A stretch of DNA of 11,811 nucleotides from Gammaproteobacteria bacterium (GCA_020846815.1 JADLDF010000013.1:1-11811); one strand, 5' to 3'. Shown: positions 1 through 6,920, counted from the first letter of the stretch. Program-made: numbers and translations. The notes: generated by a model not told the origin, from the letters alone.

Positions 1-239
1 AGCTACCGCTCTACGAGAAGCCGGTCCGGGTCGCGCTGGAATCGGACGGGCTCACCAGCATCGCGATCCAGCGGGTCGGGACGCTGGGCAGTTTCGCGAG
101 GCAGGAGGTCGAATTGAAGCCGGGACGTTACGTCGTGATCGGGACGCGCGCGGGGTATCGCGACGTCCGGCACGAGATCCTGGTCGCGCCCGGCCAGGCG
201 CCGCAGCCCATCCAGGTCCGCTGCGTCGATCCCATCTAG
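1..239 (+). CDS. C-terminal end of a PEGA-like domain protein (5' end outside window)
   Basis: Only the last 78 codons are visible, read from base 3 to the TAG at 237-239. The fragment looks like the end of a PEGA-type or related small beta-sandwich domain: a hydrophobic strand, then LKPGRYVVIGTRAGYRDVR, the 'PG.Y.v...r.GY' pattern typical of PEGA repeats, then a short tail ending in VDPI. No catalytic residues, membrane segment or signal peptide lie in the visible part, so the full protein's function cannot be read. The next gene starts 3 nt after this stop, which implies co-transcription and probably translational coupling. The next gene also carries PEGA repeats, so both may belong to the same envelope assembly. 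The coding call is fairly secure; the PEGA assignment is a pattern judgement. Confidence 0.7.
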   Translation, partial: LPLYEKPVRVALESDGLTSIAIQRVGTLGSFARQEVELKPGRYVVIGTRAGYRDVRHEILVAPGQAPQPIQVRCVDPI

Positions 240-242
240 GTC

Positions 243-2711
243 ATGGACGCCCCGCCCTCGATCAGGCTGCGCGAGCCGGCCGGCGAGCGGCGCATCGATC
301 CGCCGCTTCGCATCGGCGGCGCCGACGCCGATCCCGTGCGCGTGCCGGGCGCCGCCGACGCCGGGACGCTGCGCATCGAATGGCGCGGCGACGGCTGGAT
401 CGCCGTGGCCGAGCAGGGCGCACGGGGTCTGCGCGCGAATGCGGAACCGCTCGGCGAATCGCCGGGGCACGAGCTGCGCGCCGGCGATGTGTTCGAGGTC
501 GGCGAGGCGCGCGTGGTCGTGCTGCGCATCGAGCCGGCGCTGCTCGACCTCGATGTCCGTCACCTCGTCGGCAACGACACGCTCGCGCCGCTGAGCCCGG
601 GCCTCGCGCGCAGCGACGTCGAGGATGCCTCGGACCGCGACATCGCCGCCGCTGCGCTCGATCTCGCGGACGACGCGCCGCCGGGTGCGACCGATCCGGC
701 CACGCGCGAGGCGCAGCAGCGTTCCGGCGGCCGCGCGAACCGCAAGGTCTGGGGGCTCGTCGCGCTGTGCGTCGTGGCGCTGGCGCTGTTGTTCGGCGTG
801 ATCGGCCGGCTGCAGCAGGTGAGCATCGACGTCGATCCGCCGGACGCCAGGGTCCGCGCCGGTTCGCTGCTGTCGTTCTATGCGGCGTCGACGCTGTTCG
901 TGATGCCGGGAACACAAGTGGTGCGCGGCGAGCGCGAGGGCTATGAGCCTCTCGAGCGGCGCATCGAGGTCGGCGAGGGCGGTACGCAGTCGCTGACGTT
1001 GAGGCTGCGCCGGCAGCCCGGTCTCGTCAGCATCGACACCGGCGGCATCGCCGCGACCGTGACGGTCGACGGCGCCGAGCTCGGCAAGGCCCCCGGCGAG
1101 CTGCGGATCCCGGCTGGCGCGCGCACGCTGACGCTGCGCGCCGAGCGTCACCTCGACGTGATCCAGAAGATCGACGTCGAGGGCGCCGGCGAGCGGCAGT
1201 CGCTGGTCGTGAAGTTCCAGCCGTCCTGGGGACGGCTCGCGGTCAGCGCCACGACGCCCGGTGCGCAGCTGCGGGTCGGCGACGCGCCGCAGGCACAGCC
1301 GCTGCCCGCGACGCTCGACCTGCCGGCGGGCGTGCACCGTCTGTCGATCGGCGCACCCGGCGCGCGCGAATGGGTGAGCACCGTGCTGGTCAAGGCCGGC
1401 GAGACCACGACGCTCGGTCCGCTGGTGCTCGGTGCGCCCGATGCGCGCCTGCTGCTGCGCTCGGCACCGGCCGGCGCCGAAGTCACGGTCGCCGGTTCGT
1501 TCCGCGGCCGCACGCCGCTGGAGCTGCCGCTGCCGGGCGGTGCCGACTACGACGTGCTGGTGACGCGCGCCGGCCATGCGGCCTGGCAGCGCAGGGTCCG
1601 CGCCGAGCCCGGTGCGCGGCTCGCGCTCGATGCGAAGCTGCAGCCGATCGTCGCGACGCTGGTCGTGCGCGGCGAGCCGGCCGATGCCGAGCTGCTCGTC
1701 GACGGCACGCCGCGCGGCCGCACGCCCGCGACGCTGGAGCTGCTCGCGACGCGCCACCAGGTCGAAGTGCGCCGTGCGGGCTCGCAGCCGTTCCGCGCCG
1801 AGGTCGATCTGACGCCGGCGCTGGCGCGCACGGTCGAGTATGTGCTGCTGCCCGAGGGGCGGCCTTCCGGCTGGAAGCCGCCGGAGGAGCGTCTCACCTC
1901 CAAGCTCGGCGTCGCGTTGCGGCTCGTGCCCGCCGGCAGCTTCGCGATGGGCAGCGAGCGGCGCGAGCAGGGCCGTCGTCCCAACGAGACGCTGCGCCGC
2001 GTGACGCTGTCGCGGCCGTTCTATCTCGGCCTGCGCGAGGTGACCAACGCGGAGTTCCGCCGTTTCCGTCCCGGGCATGCTTCCGGCTACGTCGACAAGC
2101 GCAGCATCGACCTCGATGCGCAGTCCGTGACCGGCGTCGGCTGGCTCGACGCGGTGGCCTACTGCAACTGGCTCTCGGAACAGGAAGGGCTGCCGCCCGC
2201 CTACGAGCAGAAGGACGGCGCCTGGGTCCTGCGCGCGCCGGCGACGACGGGCTACCGCCTGCCGACCGAGGCCGAATGGGAGTACGCGGCGCGCTTCGCC
2301 GGGCCGGGCCGGCCCGCGCGGCGCTACGAATGGGGCGAGGCGTTGCCGGTGCCGCCGGGCAGCGCCAATCTTGCCGGCGTCGAGGCGAGCGCCGCCGTCG
2401 AACGTCAGCTCGAAGGCTGGCAGGACGAGTACCAGTCGGTCGCGCCGCCCGGCAGGTATCCGCCGAGCGTGCTGGGGGTTTACGACCTCACCGGCAACGT
2501 CTCGGAGTGGACCCACGACGTCTATGCCTCGTTCGTCGAGCCCGGTGCGGTCACGGACCCGACGGGGCCGTCGAAGAGCGGCGCGCGGCGCGTGATCAAG
2601 GGCAGCAGCTGGCGCACGGCCTCGTTCCCGGACCTGCGGCTGGCGTGGCGCGAAGGCGTGGATGCGGCCTCGCAGGAGATCGGCTTCCGCGTGGCGCGGA
2701 ACGCCGAGTAG
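243..2711 (+). CDS. FHA-like / TM / PEGA repeats / FGE-sulfatase (SUMF1-type) domain protein
   Basis: This 822-residue protein has a clear domain order. Residues about 1-100 look like a degenerate FHA/YscD-like beta-sandwich: RIGG near 23, then HELRAGDVFEVGEARVVVL at 77-94. The usual Ser-x-x-His and Asn-Gly phosphopeptide motifs are absent. One membrane helix lies at about 170-190, preceded by basic residues (RANRK), so the N-terminus should be cytoplasmic and the rest periplasmic. About five PEGA-type repeats follow, near 193-258, 261-326, 328-398, 400-467 and 470-537; the last two carry the classical RGRTP core. Residues about 556-822 form an FGE-sulfatase/SUMF1 domain with VPAGSFAMGS, YCNWLS, YRLPTEAEWEYAAR, YDLTGNVSEW and IGFRVAR. 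The final strand reads KGSSW with no Cys after it, so the copper-binding Cys pair of true formylglycine-generating enzymes is missing and the domain is probably a binding module. The ATG at 243 follows the previous stop by 3 nt and has no strong Shine-Dalgarno, consistent with coupling. Confidence 0.9.
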   Translation: MDAPPSIRLREPAGERRIDPPLRIGGADADPVRVPGAADAGTLRIEWRGDGWIAVAEQGARGLRANAEPLGESPGHELRAGDVFEVGEARVVVLRIEPALLDLDVRHLVGNDTLAPLSPGLARSDVEDASDRDIAAAALDLADDAPPGATDPATREAQQRSGGRANRKVWGLVALCVVALALLFGVIGRLQQVSIDVDPPDARVRAGSLLSFYAASTLFVMPGTQVVRGEREGYEPLERRIEVGEGGTQSLTLRLRRQPGLVSIDTGGIAATVTVDGAELGKAPGELRIPAGARTLTLRAERHLDVIQKIDVEGAGERQSLVVKFQPSWGRLAVSATTPGAQLRVGDAPQAQPLPATLDLPAGVHRLSIGAPGAREWVSTVLVKAGETTTLGPLVLGAPDARLLLRSAPAGAEVTVAGSFRGRTPLELPLPGGADYDVLVTRAGHAAWQRRVRAEPGARLALDAKLQPIVATLVVRGEPADAELLVDGTPRGRTPATLELLATRHQVEVRRAGSQPFRAEVDLTPALARTVEYVLLPEGRPSGWKPPEERLTSKLGVALRLVPAGSFAMGSERREQGRRPNETLRRVTLSRPFYLGLREVTNAEFRRFRPGHASGYVDKRSIDLDAQSVTGVGWLDAVAYCNWLSEQEGLPPAYEQKDGAWVLRAPATTGYRLPTEAEWEYAARFAGPGRPARRYEWGEALPVPPGSANLAGVEASAAVERQLEGWQDEYQSVAPPGRYPPSVLGVYDLTGNVSEWTHDVYASFVEPGAVTDPTGPSKSGARRVIKGSSWRTASFPDLRLAWREGVDAASQEIGFRVARNAE

Positions 2712-2726
2712 CGCGGCGGCACGCGG

Positions 2727-2742
2727 CGCGACGTACGTCGCG
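2727..2742. repeat. 16-bp perfect palindrome in the operon gap
   Basis: CGCGACGT followed directly by ACGTCGCG forms a perfect 16-bp palindrome. It lies in the 74-bp spacer between the PEGA/FGE gene and the small Pro-rich gene, the longest non-coding gap within the 1-8050 block. It lies 44 nt upstream of the next start codon. It has no loop, so it looks more like a dimeric-protein site than a hairpin, and no T-run follows. GC-rich DNA makes such words more frequent, so function is uncertain. Confidence 0.4.
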
Positions 2743-2785
2743 GCCGGACACGGCGGAGCAGCGACGTGAAAGGAGTCGGTTGATC

Positions 2786-3265
2786 ATGAGCTTCCTGAGA
2801 ACACGCATCGGCCGCGAGCTTCCGCGCCGACCGCTGTGGCGCGACCTGTTGCCGATCGTCTTCCTCGCGCTGACGATCCTGTTCGCGACCACGCGGCCAT
2901 TCCGCGCCGAGGCGCAGTCGTCCGAGTCCGCTTCGCAGCCGGCACCGACATCGGCGCCTGCATCGACACCGGCACCCCCATCGACGCCGACACCCGCGCC
3001 GGCGACACCGCCGGGCACGATGGGCACGCCGGAGGCGAGTCCGCCGGCCGCGCCGCCGACATCCCCGGCGCCCGGCGGCGAATCTTCCGTGCCGGCATCG
3101 AAGCCTGCCGACGCGCCTGCCGAAGCACCCGCCGGCGCCGACGACACCAACGTCGAGGAGCCGCAGGGGCCGCGTCGTGCCGCGCCGCCGAAGCTCTCGG
3201 AGGAGGAAGCGCCGGAGTATCGCGAGTCCGCCGACAACAACATCACGTTCCCGGTGGACATCTAG
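2786..3265 (+). CDS. Small exported Pro/Ala-rich protein with acidic C-terminal tail
   Basis: This 159-residue protein belongs to no family I recognise. The ATG at 2786 is supported by a strong Shine-Dalgarno (AAAGGAG, 2769-2775) 10 nt upstream. A basic N-terminus (residues 1-19) precedes one hydrophobic stretch at about 20-36, then the sequence RAEAQ near 40-44, which could be a signal-peptidase I site; otherwise the segment is an N-terminal anchor. Residues about 45-118 are a low-complexity Pro/Ala/Ser/Thr linker. The end, residues 119-159, is not low complexity: it is acidic, contains KLSEEEAPEYRESADNN, and finishes ITFPVDI. The layout suggests an anchored or periplasmic flexible tether whose C-terminal peptide docks on a partner. 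It sits mid-operon, and the next gene begins 1 nt after its stop. Function is unknown. Confidence 0.8.
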   Translation: MSFLRTRIGRELPRRPLWRDLLPIVFLALTILFATTRPFRAEAQSSESASQPAPTSAPASTPAPPSTPTPAPATPPGTMGTPEASPPAAPPTSPAPGGESSVPASKPADAPAEAPAGADDTNVEEPQGPRRAAPPKLSEEEAPEYRESADNNITFPVDI

Positions 3266-3266
3266 C

Positions 3267-4727
3267 ATGGAGGAGTCCATGGACGAGGCGAGCAGCTCCC
3301 GCCGCAGCGTCTCGGGCCTGGCGCTCGACGACGCCGCGCTCGCGACCGCCCGCGACGGCGCGCTCGAAGGCGTGCTGCCGTCGATCGTCGATGCGACGCG
3401 CGGTGCAGGCGCGCGCTTCGGGCGGCCGGCGACAGCCGCGGTGCGCGCCACGGCGACCGCCGTGTCCTCGCGTCACTGGTTCGACGTCGCGACCGGCCGG
3501 CCGCCCGCTGCGGAGTCGATCGCGACCGCGCGCGCCGAGCTCGCCGCCCGTTTCCTGGCGCGCGACGGCGCGCCGGCGGCCGTCGTGGCGGACCCCGCGG
3601 TCCCGTCGGCCCGGCGGCCCGGTGCGCTGCAGGTCGCCGTGCCGGCCCTGTTCGACGCGACGGGCCTGTCGCGGGTGCTCGCGATCTGCAACGCGCTGTC
3701 GCTGTCGGTCGCCGGTTTCGTCGACGCCGCGGCGCTGGCCGGCGCGGCGCTGCGCCTCGCGCGCGGTGCGGCGATCGTCATCGAGGTCGGGCTGCATCAC
3801 GTGGGCGCGACGCGGCTGGACGTCTCCGCCGTCGAAGTGCGGCGGCGCGCCACGCGGGTGCGCACGCGCGGCGGCCTGTACGCGCTGCAGGACGCCTGGC
3901 TGCATCTGATCGGCGAGGCAGCCGTGCTGCGCACGCGTTTCGATCCGCTGCACGATCCGGCGGTCGAGCAGCGGCTGTACGCCGAGCTGCCGGCGCTGGC
4001 CGCGGCCGCCGCGGCCGAGGGCAGCGCCCGCGTCGAGTTCGAGGCCAACGGCGAGCGCCAGGAGCTGACCCTGAGCCGCGACCAGTTCGCGGCGCGCGGT
4101 CAGGCGCTGTACTCCGACGTGGTCGCGATGATCCACGAGCTGCGCCCGGCGGGCGCACCGGTCACGATCGTCACCTCGCGTCTCGCGACCTCGCTGCCCG
4201 GGCTGCGCGAAGCGCTCGCCGAGTTCCGCGGCTGCGAGCTGCTGGAGCTGCCCGAGGGCTTCGTGGCCGTCGCGGCCTCGATACTGCCGGTCGCGCCGCC
4301 GATCGATCCTCTCGCCGACGAGGGCGCTGCGCGGGTGCGGCTGGTGCGCGGCCTCGCGCCGTTCGACGCGGTGCCGCTCGCCGGCGAGCTGTGCGCCTCG
4401 CGGCTCGGCGAGGCGGATTCGGCCGCGATCGAAGTGCCGACCCACCTGCTGTGGTCGGGCCGCGCCCTGCCGCTGCGCGGCGCGCGGATCGAGGTCGGCC
4501 GCGATCCCGGGGCGTCGGGCATCGCGCTGGCCGAGGGGCTCGCGGGCATCTCGCGCCTGCACTGCACCGTCTGCGACGACGGCGGGACGATCATGGTCGT
4601 CGACCACAGCCGTCACGGCACCTGGGTCAACGGCGAGCGCGTCGCCGGCCGCGCGCGCCTGCGCGCGGGCGATCGGCTGCGGCTCGGCGATCCGGGCGTC
4701 GAGCTCGAGCTGATCGCGGTGGGCTGA
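3267..4727 (+). CDS. FHA-domain protein with degenerate Hsp70/actin-like N-terminal region
   Basis: This 486-residue soluble protein has no signal peptide or membrane helix. Residues about 396-485 are a canonical FHA (phosphothreonine-peptide-binding) domain: GR at 411-412, ISRLHC at 428-433, HGTWVNGERV at 450-459. The first 340 residues follow the order of landmarks in Hsp70 nucleotide-binding domains. VAVPALFDATGLSRVLAICN (124-142) sits where 'VPAYFND.QR.ATKDAG' would be; FVDAAALAGA (151-160) matches the 'INEPTAAALA' site; AIVIEVGLHHVGATRLDV (169-186) sits at the phosphate-2 'DLGGGTFDVS' loop; and PVTIVTSRLATSLPGLREAL (298-317) matches the 'VLVGGSTRIP.v...l' region. The Gly-Gly-Thr loop and N-terminal DLGTT loop are not conserved, so ATP hydrolysis is doubtful. 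The start at 3267 is 1 nt after the upstream stop; an in-frame ATG at 3279, just behind GGAGGAG, is an alternative with short spacing. The FHA call is firm; the Hsp70-like call is moderately sure. Confidence 0.87.
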   Translation: MEESMDEASSSRRSVSGLALDDAALATARDGALEGVLPSIVDATRGAGARFGRPATAAVRATATAVSSRHWFDVATGRPPAAESIATARAELAARFLARDGAPAAVVADPAVPSARRPGALQVAVPALFDATGLSRVLAICNALSLSVAGFVDAAALAGAALRLARGAAIVIEVGLHHVGATRLDVSAVEVRRRATRVRTRGGLYALQDAWLHLIGEAAVLRTRFDPLHDPAVEQRLYAELPALAAAAAAEGSARVEFEANGERQELTLSRDQFAARGQALYSDVVAMIHELRPAGAPVTIVTSRLATSLPGLREALAEFRGCELLELPEGFVAVAASILPVAPPIDPLADEGAARVRLVRGLAPFDAVPLAGELCASRLGEADSAAIEVPTHLLWSGRALPLRGARIEVGRDPGASGIALAEGLAGISRLHCTVCDDGGTIMVVDHSRHGTWVNGERVAGRARLRAGDRLRLGDPGVELELIAVG

Positions 4728-4729
4728 GG

Positions 4730-5830
4730 ATGGCCGCGCAGCGCCGCAAGATCGAGGTCTTCAGCCTGTCGTTCCTCGACGTGATCTGCTGCGGCTTCGG
4801 CGCGGTGATCCTGCTGTACACGATCCTCAGCGCGCTCTCGGACCCCAGTACGGCGGCGCCGAACCGCGAGCTTTCCGCGCAGGTCGACAGGATCGACGAA
4901 GAGGTGCGCGAGGGTCGCGAGAATCTCGTCCGGTTGCGCAACACCCTCGAGAAGACCGAGGCCGAGATCACCTCGGCCAGCTCGCGCGCGACGCGGATGC
5001 TCGACACCCTGAAGAAGAACCAGGACGAGAGCTCCGTCTACGACGCCGAGACGCTCGCGCGCCGTGCGCGGATCCAGAAGCTGCAGGCCGACGTCAAGGC
5101 ACTGGAGGAGGGCAACCGCCGGCTCGAGGCCAGCGCGCGCACCGAGACCCCGCGTGCCGAGCGCGCCGGCACGGGTCAGGCGTTCCAGAGCCGCCGCTAC
5201 ATCACCGGCCTCGCGCTGCGCGGCAAGCGCGTGCTGGTGCTGGTCGACCGCTCGGCGAGCATGCTCGACGACGACCTCGTGAACGTGATCCTGCTGCGCA
5301 ACTCGCCCGAGGCGAAGAAGCGCACGGCGCTGAAGTGGCGGCGCACGGTCGACATCGTCAACTGGGTCGCGGCGCAGGTGCCGCAGGGGGCGCAGTTCCA
5401 GGTCTACACGTTCAACACCTCGTGGCAGCCGCTGATCGCCGGCACCAACGGCAAGTGGCTGCCGGGTGGCGAGGGCGCGCAGCTCGAGGCGGTCGCGAAG
5501 GCCATGGACGAGCTCGTGCCGCAGGACGGCACCAGCCTGATCAACGCCTTCCGCGCGATCCGCGACGTCAATCCCGAGCCCGACCAGGTCGTGCTGATCA
5601 CCGACGGACTGCCGACCCAGGGCGCCTCGCCGCCGGCGCTGCGCAGGTTCGTCGATGCCTCGGCCCGCGCCCGCTTTTTCGACGAGGCGGCGCGGGCGCT
5701 GACGCTGAAGGCGCCGGTCGACGTCGTGCTGCTGCCCATGAAGGGCGACCTGCCCGCCTCGCATCGCTTCTGGATGCTGGCGCGCAGCACCAAGGGCGCA
5801 TTCATCATGCCCTCGCCGGACTGGCCCTGA
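4730..5830 (+). CDS. ExbD/TolR-like N-terminal helix fused to coiled coil and vWA domain (paralog 1)
   Basis: The product has 366 residues. A short basic cytoplasmic N-terminus is followed by one membrane segment at about 11-34 containing FSLSFLDVICCGFGAVILL, with an Asp at 17. This resembles the N-terminal helix of ExbD/TolR/MotB, where a conserved Asp in 'P.iDv.l.LL..F' carries protons. Residues about 44-136 are charged and heptad-rich (predicted coiled coil). The vWA domain spans about 166-360 with a full MIDAS metal site: DRSAS at 173-177, Thr268 in QDGTSL, Asp292 in ITDGLP. By analogy with ExbD the vWA domain should be periplasmic. The start is 2 nt after the FHA gene's stop. It is a paralog of the next gene and shares the same architecture. 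It could instead be an ordinary membrane-anchored vWA protein in which the Asp is structural; the vWA call itself is firm. Confidence 0.92.
   Translation: MAAQRRKIEVFSLSFLDVICCGFGAVILLYTILSALSDPSTAAPNRELSAQVDRIDEEVREGRENLVRLRNTLEKTEAEITSASSRATRMLDTLKKNQDESSVYDAETLARRARIQKLQADVKALEEGNRRLEASARTETPRAERAGTGQAFQSRRYITGLALRGKRVLVLVDRSASMLDDDLVNVILLRNSPEAKKRTALKWRRTVDIVNWVAAQVPQGAQFQVYTFNTSWQPLIAGTNGKWLPGGEGAQLEAVAKAMDELVPQDGTSLINAFRAIRDVNPEPDQVVLITDGLPTQGASPPALRRFVDASARARFFDEAARALTLKAPVDVVLLPMKGDLPASHRFWMLARSTKGAFIMPSPDWP
4757..4804 (+). repeat. Copy 1 of a 48-nt perfect repeat (membrane-segment codons)
   Basis: Codons 10-25 of the first vWA gene are identical at every base, including all synonymous positions, to codons 10-25 of the second vWA gene at 5895-5942. 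The flanking codons 9 and 26 differ. Both copies encode VFSLSFLDVICCGFGA. Confidence 0.95.
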
Positions 5831-5855
5831 TGCCGCCGCGTCGCACAGCCTGCGC

Positions 5856-5861
5856 GGAGGG
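5856..5861 (+). promoter_or_regulatory. Ribosome binding site that selects a GTG start
   Basis: GGAGGG lies 6 nt before the GTG at 5868 and makes that GTG the start of the second vWA gene. The resulting N-terminus (MKLRRRETEVFSLS) matches the length of its paralog, with the shared motif at the same residue numbers, which confirms the choice. Confidence 0.8.
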
Positions 5862-5867
5862 CTCGCC

Positions 5868-6920
5868 GTGAAACTGCGCCGCCGCGAGACGGAAGTCTTC
5901 AGCCTGTCGTTCCTCGACGTGATCTGCTGCGGCTTCGGCGCGATCATCCTGCTGTTCGTGCTGTCGGACTACACCCAGCCCGGCGCGATCGAGGCCTCGC
6001 GCGAGGATCTCGACCGCCGGCTCAAGGCGCTGCAGGCCGAGCTGTTCGAGATCCGCGGCGACTCGCAGCGCCTCGAGCGCGAGCTCGCGGGCCGCGTCGA
6101 CCGGCTGGAGAAGGCGCGGCTGAACCTCGCGCGCGCGGCCGGCGACCTCTCGAGCATCAAGGGCGAGTTCTCGGCCTCGAAGCAGGAGGCCGCGGTCAGC
6201 AACATCGTCGAGACCGAGCTGCTCTCGCTGTACGCCGAGCTCGAGGCCGAGAACGAGAAGCTGCTGAAGCTCGGGCGCACGCGCCGCCGGATCTCGACCG
6301 AGGCCGTGGCCGGCATCCCGGTCGACAGCGACTACGTCATCTTCCTGATCGACACATCGGGCTCGATGCAGGGCAACCACTGGGAGACGGCCCAGGAGGT
6401 CATGAAGGAGATCCTCGACATCTACCCGCGGCTCAAGGGCGTGCAGATCGTCGACGACAACGGCAAGGAGATGTTCGAGGGCACGCGCGGGCGCTGGATG
6501 ACCGACTCGCCGAGCCTGCGCACCCAGATCGTCAACCGCATGCGCAACTGGCGCGCGTTCAGCGATTCGAGCCCGGCCGACGGCATCGAGATCGCGATCC
6601 GCAACTACTGGTCCGAGGATCGGCGCATCAGCATCTACGTGCTCGGCGACGAGTTCACCGGCGAGTCGATCCAGGCCTCGCTCGACGCCGTCGACAAGAT
6701 CAACCGGCCCGACGGCACCGGCCGGCGCCGCGTGCGCATCCACGCCATCGGCTTCCCCGTCGGCGGCGGCATGACGCCGTTTACAAACATCCGCTTTTCC
6801 GCCCTAATGAGAGCCATGTGCGAGCGCAACGACGGCACTTTCGTCGGTCTCACCAACGTCAGGGTCTGCGCCGCCACCTTCGAGGTCAACGGGGTCCGGC
6901 AATGCGTCGGAGGCAACTGA
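5868..6920 (+). CDS. ExbD/TolR-like N-terminal helix fused to coiled coil and vWA domain (paralog 2)
   Basis: This 350-residue paralog of the preceding gene starts at GTG 5868 behind a good Shine-Dalgarno. Residues 9-25 (EVFSLSFLDVICCGFGA) match the first paralog exactly, including the membrane Asp17 and Cys20-Cys21; the helix ends near 33. A long coiled coil occupies about 42-136 (RLKALQAELFEIRGDSQRLE and further heptads). The vWA domain covers about 154-330, with DTSGS at 162-166, a Ser at 234-235 where the MIDAS Thr is expected, and Asp261 in VLGDEF. A C-terminal addition has Cys334 and Cys346, which could form a disulfide if the domain is periplasmic. Outside the membrane motif, similarity to paralog 1 is low, so the two probably form a heteromeric pair rather than redundant copies. 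The 3' end overlaps the lipoprotein gene by 19 nt, and a rare-codon island lies at 6780-6812. Confidence 0.92.
   Translation: MKLRRRETEVFSLSFLDVICCGFGAIILLFVLSDYTQPGAIEASREDLDRRLKALQAELFEIRGDSQRLERELAGRVDRLEKARLNLARAAGDLSSIKGEFSASKQEAAVSNIVETELLSLYAELEAENEKLLKLGRTRRRISTEAVAGIPVDSDYVIFLIDTSGSMQGNHWETAQEVMKEILDIYPRLKGVQIVDDNGKEMFEGTRGRWMTDSPSLRTQIVNRMRNWRAFSDSSPADGIEIAIRNYWSEDRRISIYVLGDEFTGESIQASLDAVDKINRPDGTGRRRVRIHAIGFPVGGGMTPFTNIRFSALMRAMCERNDGTFVGLTNVRVCAATFEVNGVRQCVGGN
5895..5942 (+). repeat. Copy 2 of the 48-nt perfect repeat
   Basis: Identical base for base to 4757-4804; it encodes the ExbD-like membrane segment of the second vWA protein. Confidence 0.95.
6780..6808 (+). promoter_or_regulatory. 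Candidate sigma70-type promoter inside the end of the second vWA gene
   Basis: TTTACA (6780-6785, five of six bases of the -35 consensus) is followed after exactly 17 nt by CCTAAT (6803-6808, four of six of the -10 consensus). The site lies in a short A/T-rich island with codons rare for this sequence (TTT, ACA, TTT, CTA, AGA). Transcription would begin near 6815 and give the lipoprotein gene its own mRNA with a leader of roughly 85 nt or more. This is a sequence match only. Confidence 0.4.

Noticed and set aside
3..2516. An 837-codon open frame on the minus strand opposite the PEGA/FGE gene
   Set aside because: It is Arg/Ala/Gly-rich with no family signature and mirrors the plus-strand gene; long antisense frames are expected in such GC-rich DNA.
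2935..3115. Pro/Ala-coding stretch as a CRISPR-like or regulatory repeat array
   Set aside because: The repetition is irregular and follows codons for Pro, Ala, Ser and Thr in one open frame; there are no constant repeats with unique spacers.
3243..5947. Long minus-strand open frames opposite the FHA and first vWA genes
   Set aside because: The plus-strand products carry clear FHA and vWA motifs; the antisense translations are low complexity and featureless.
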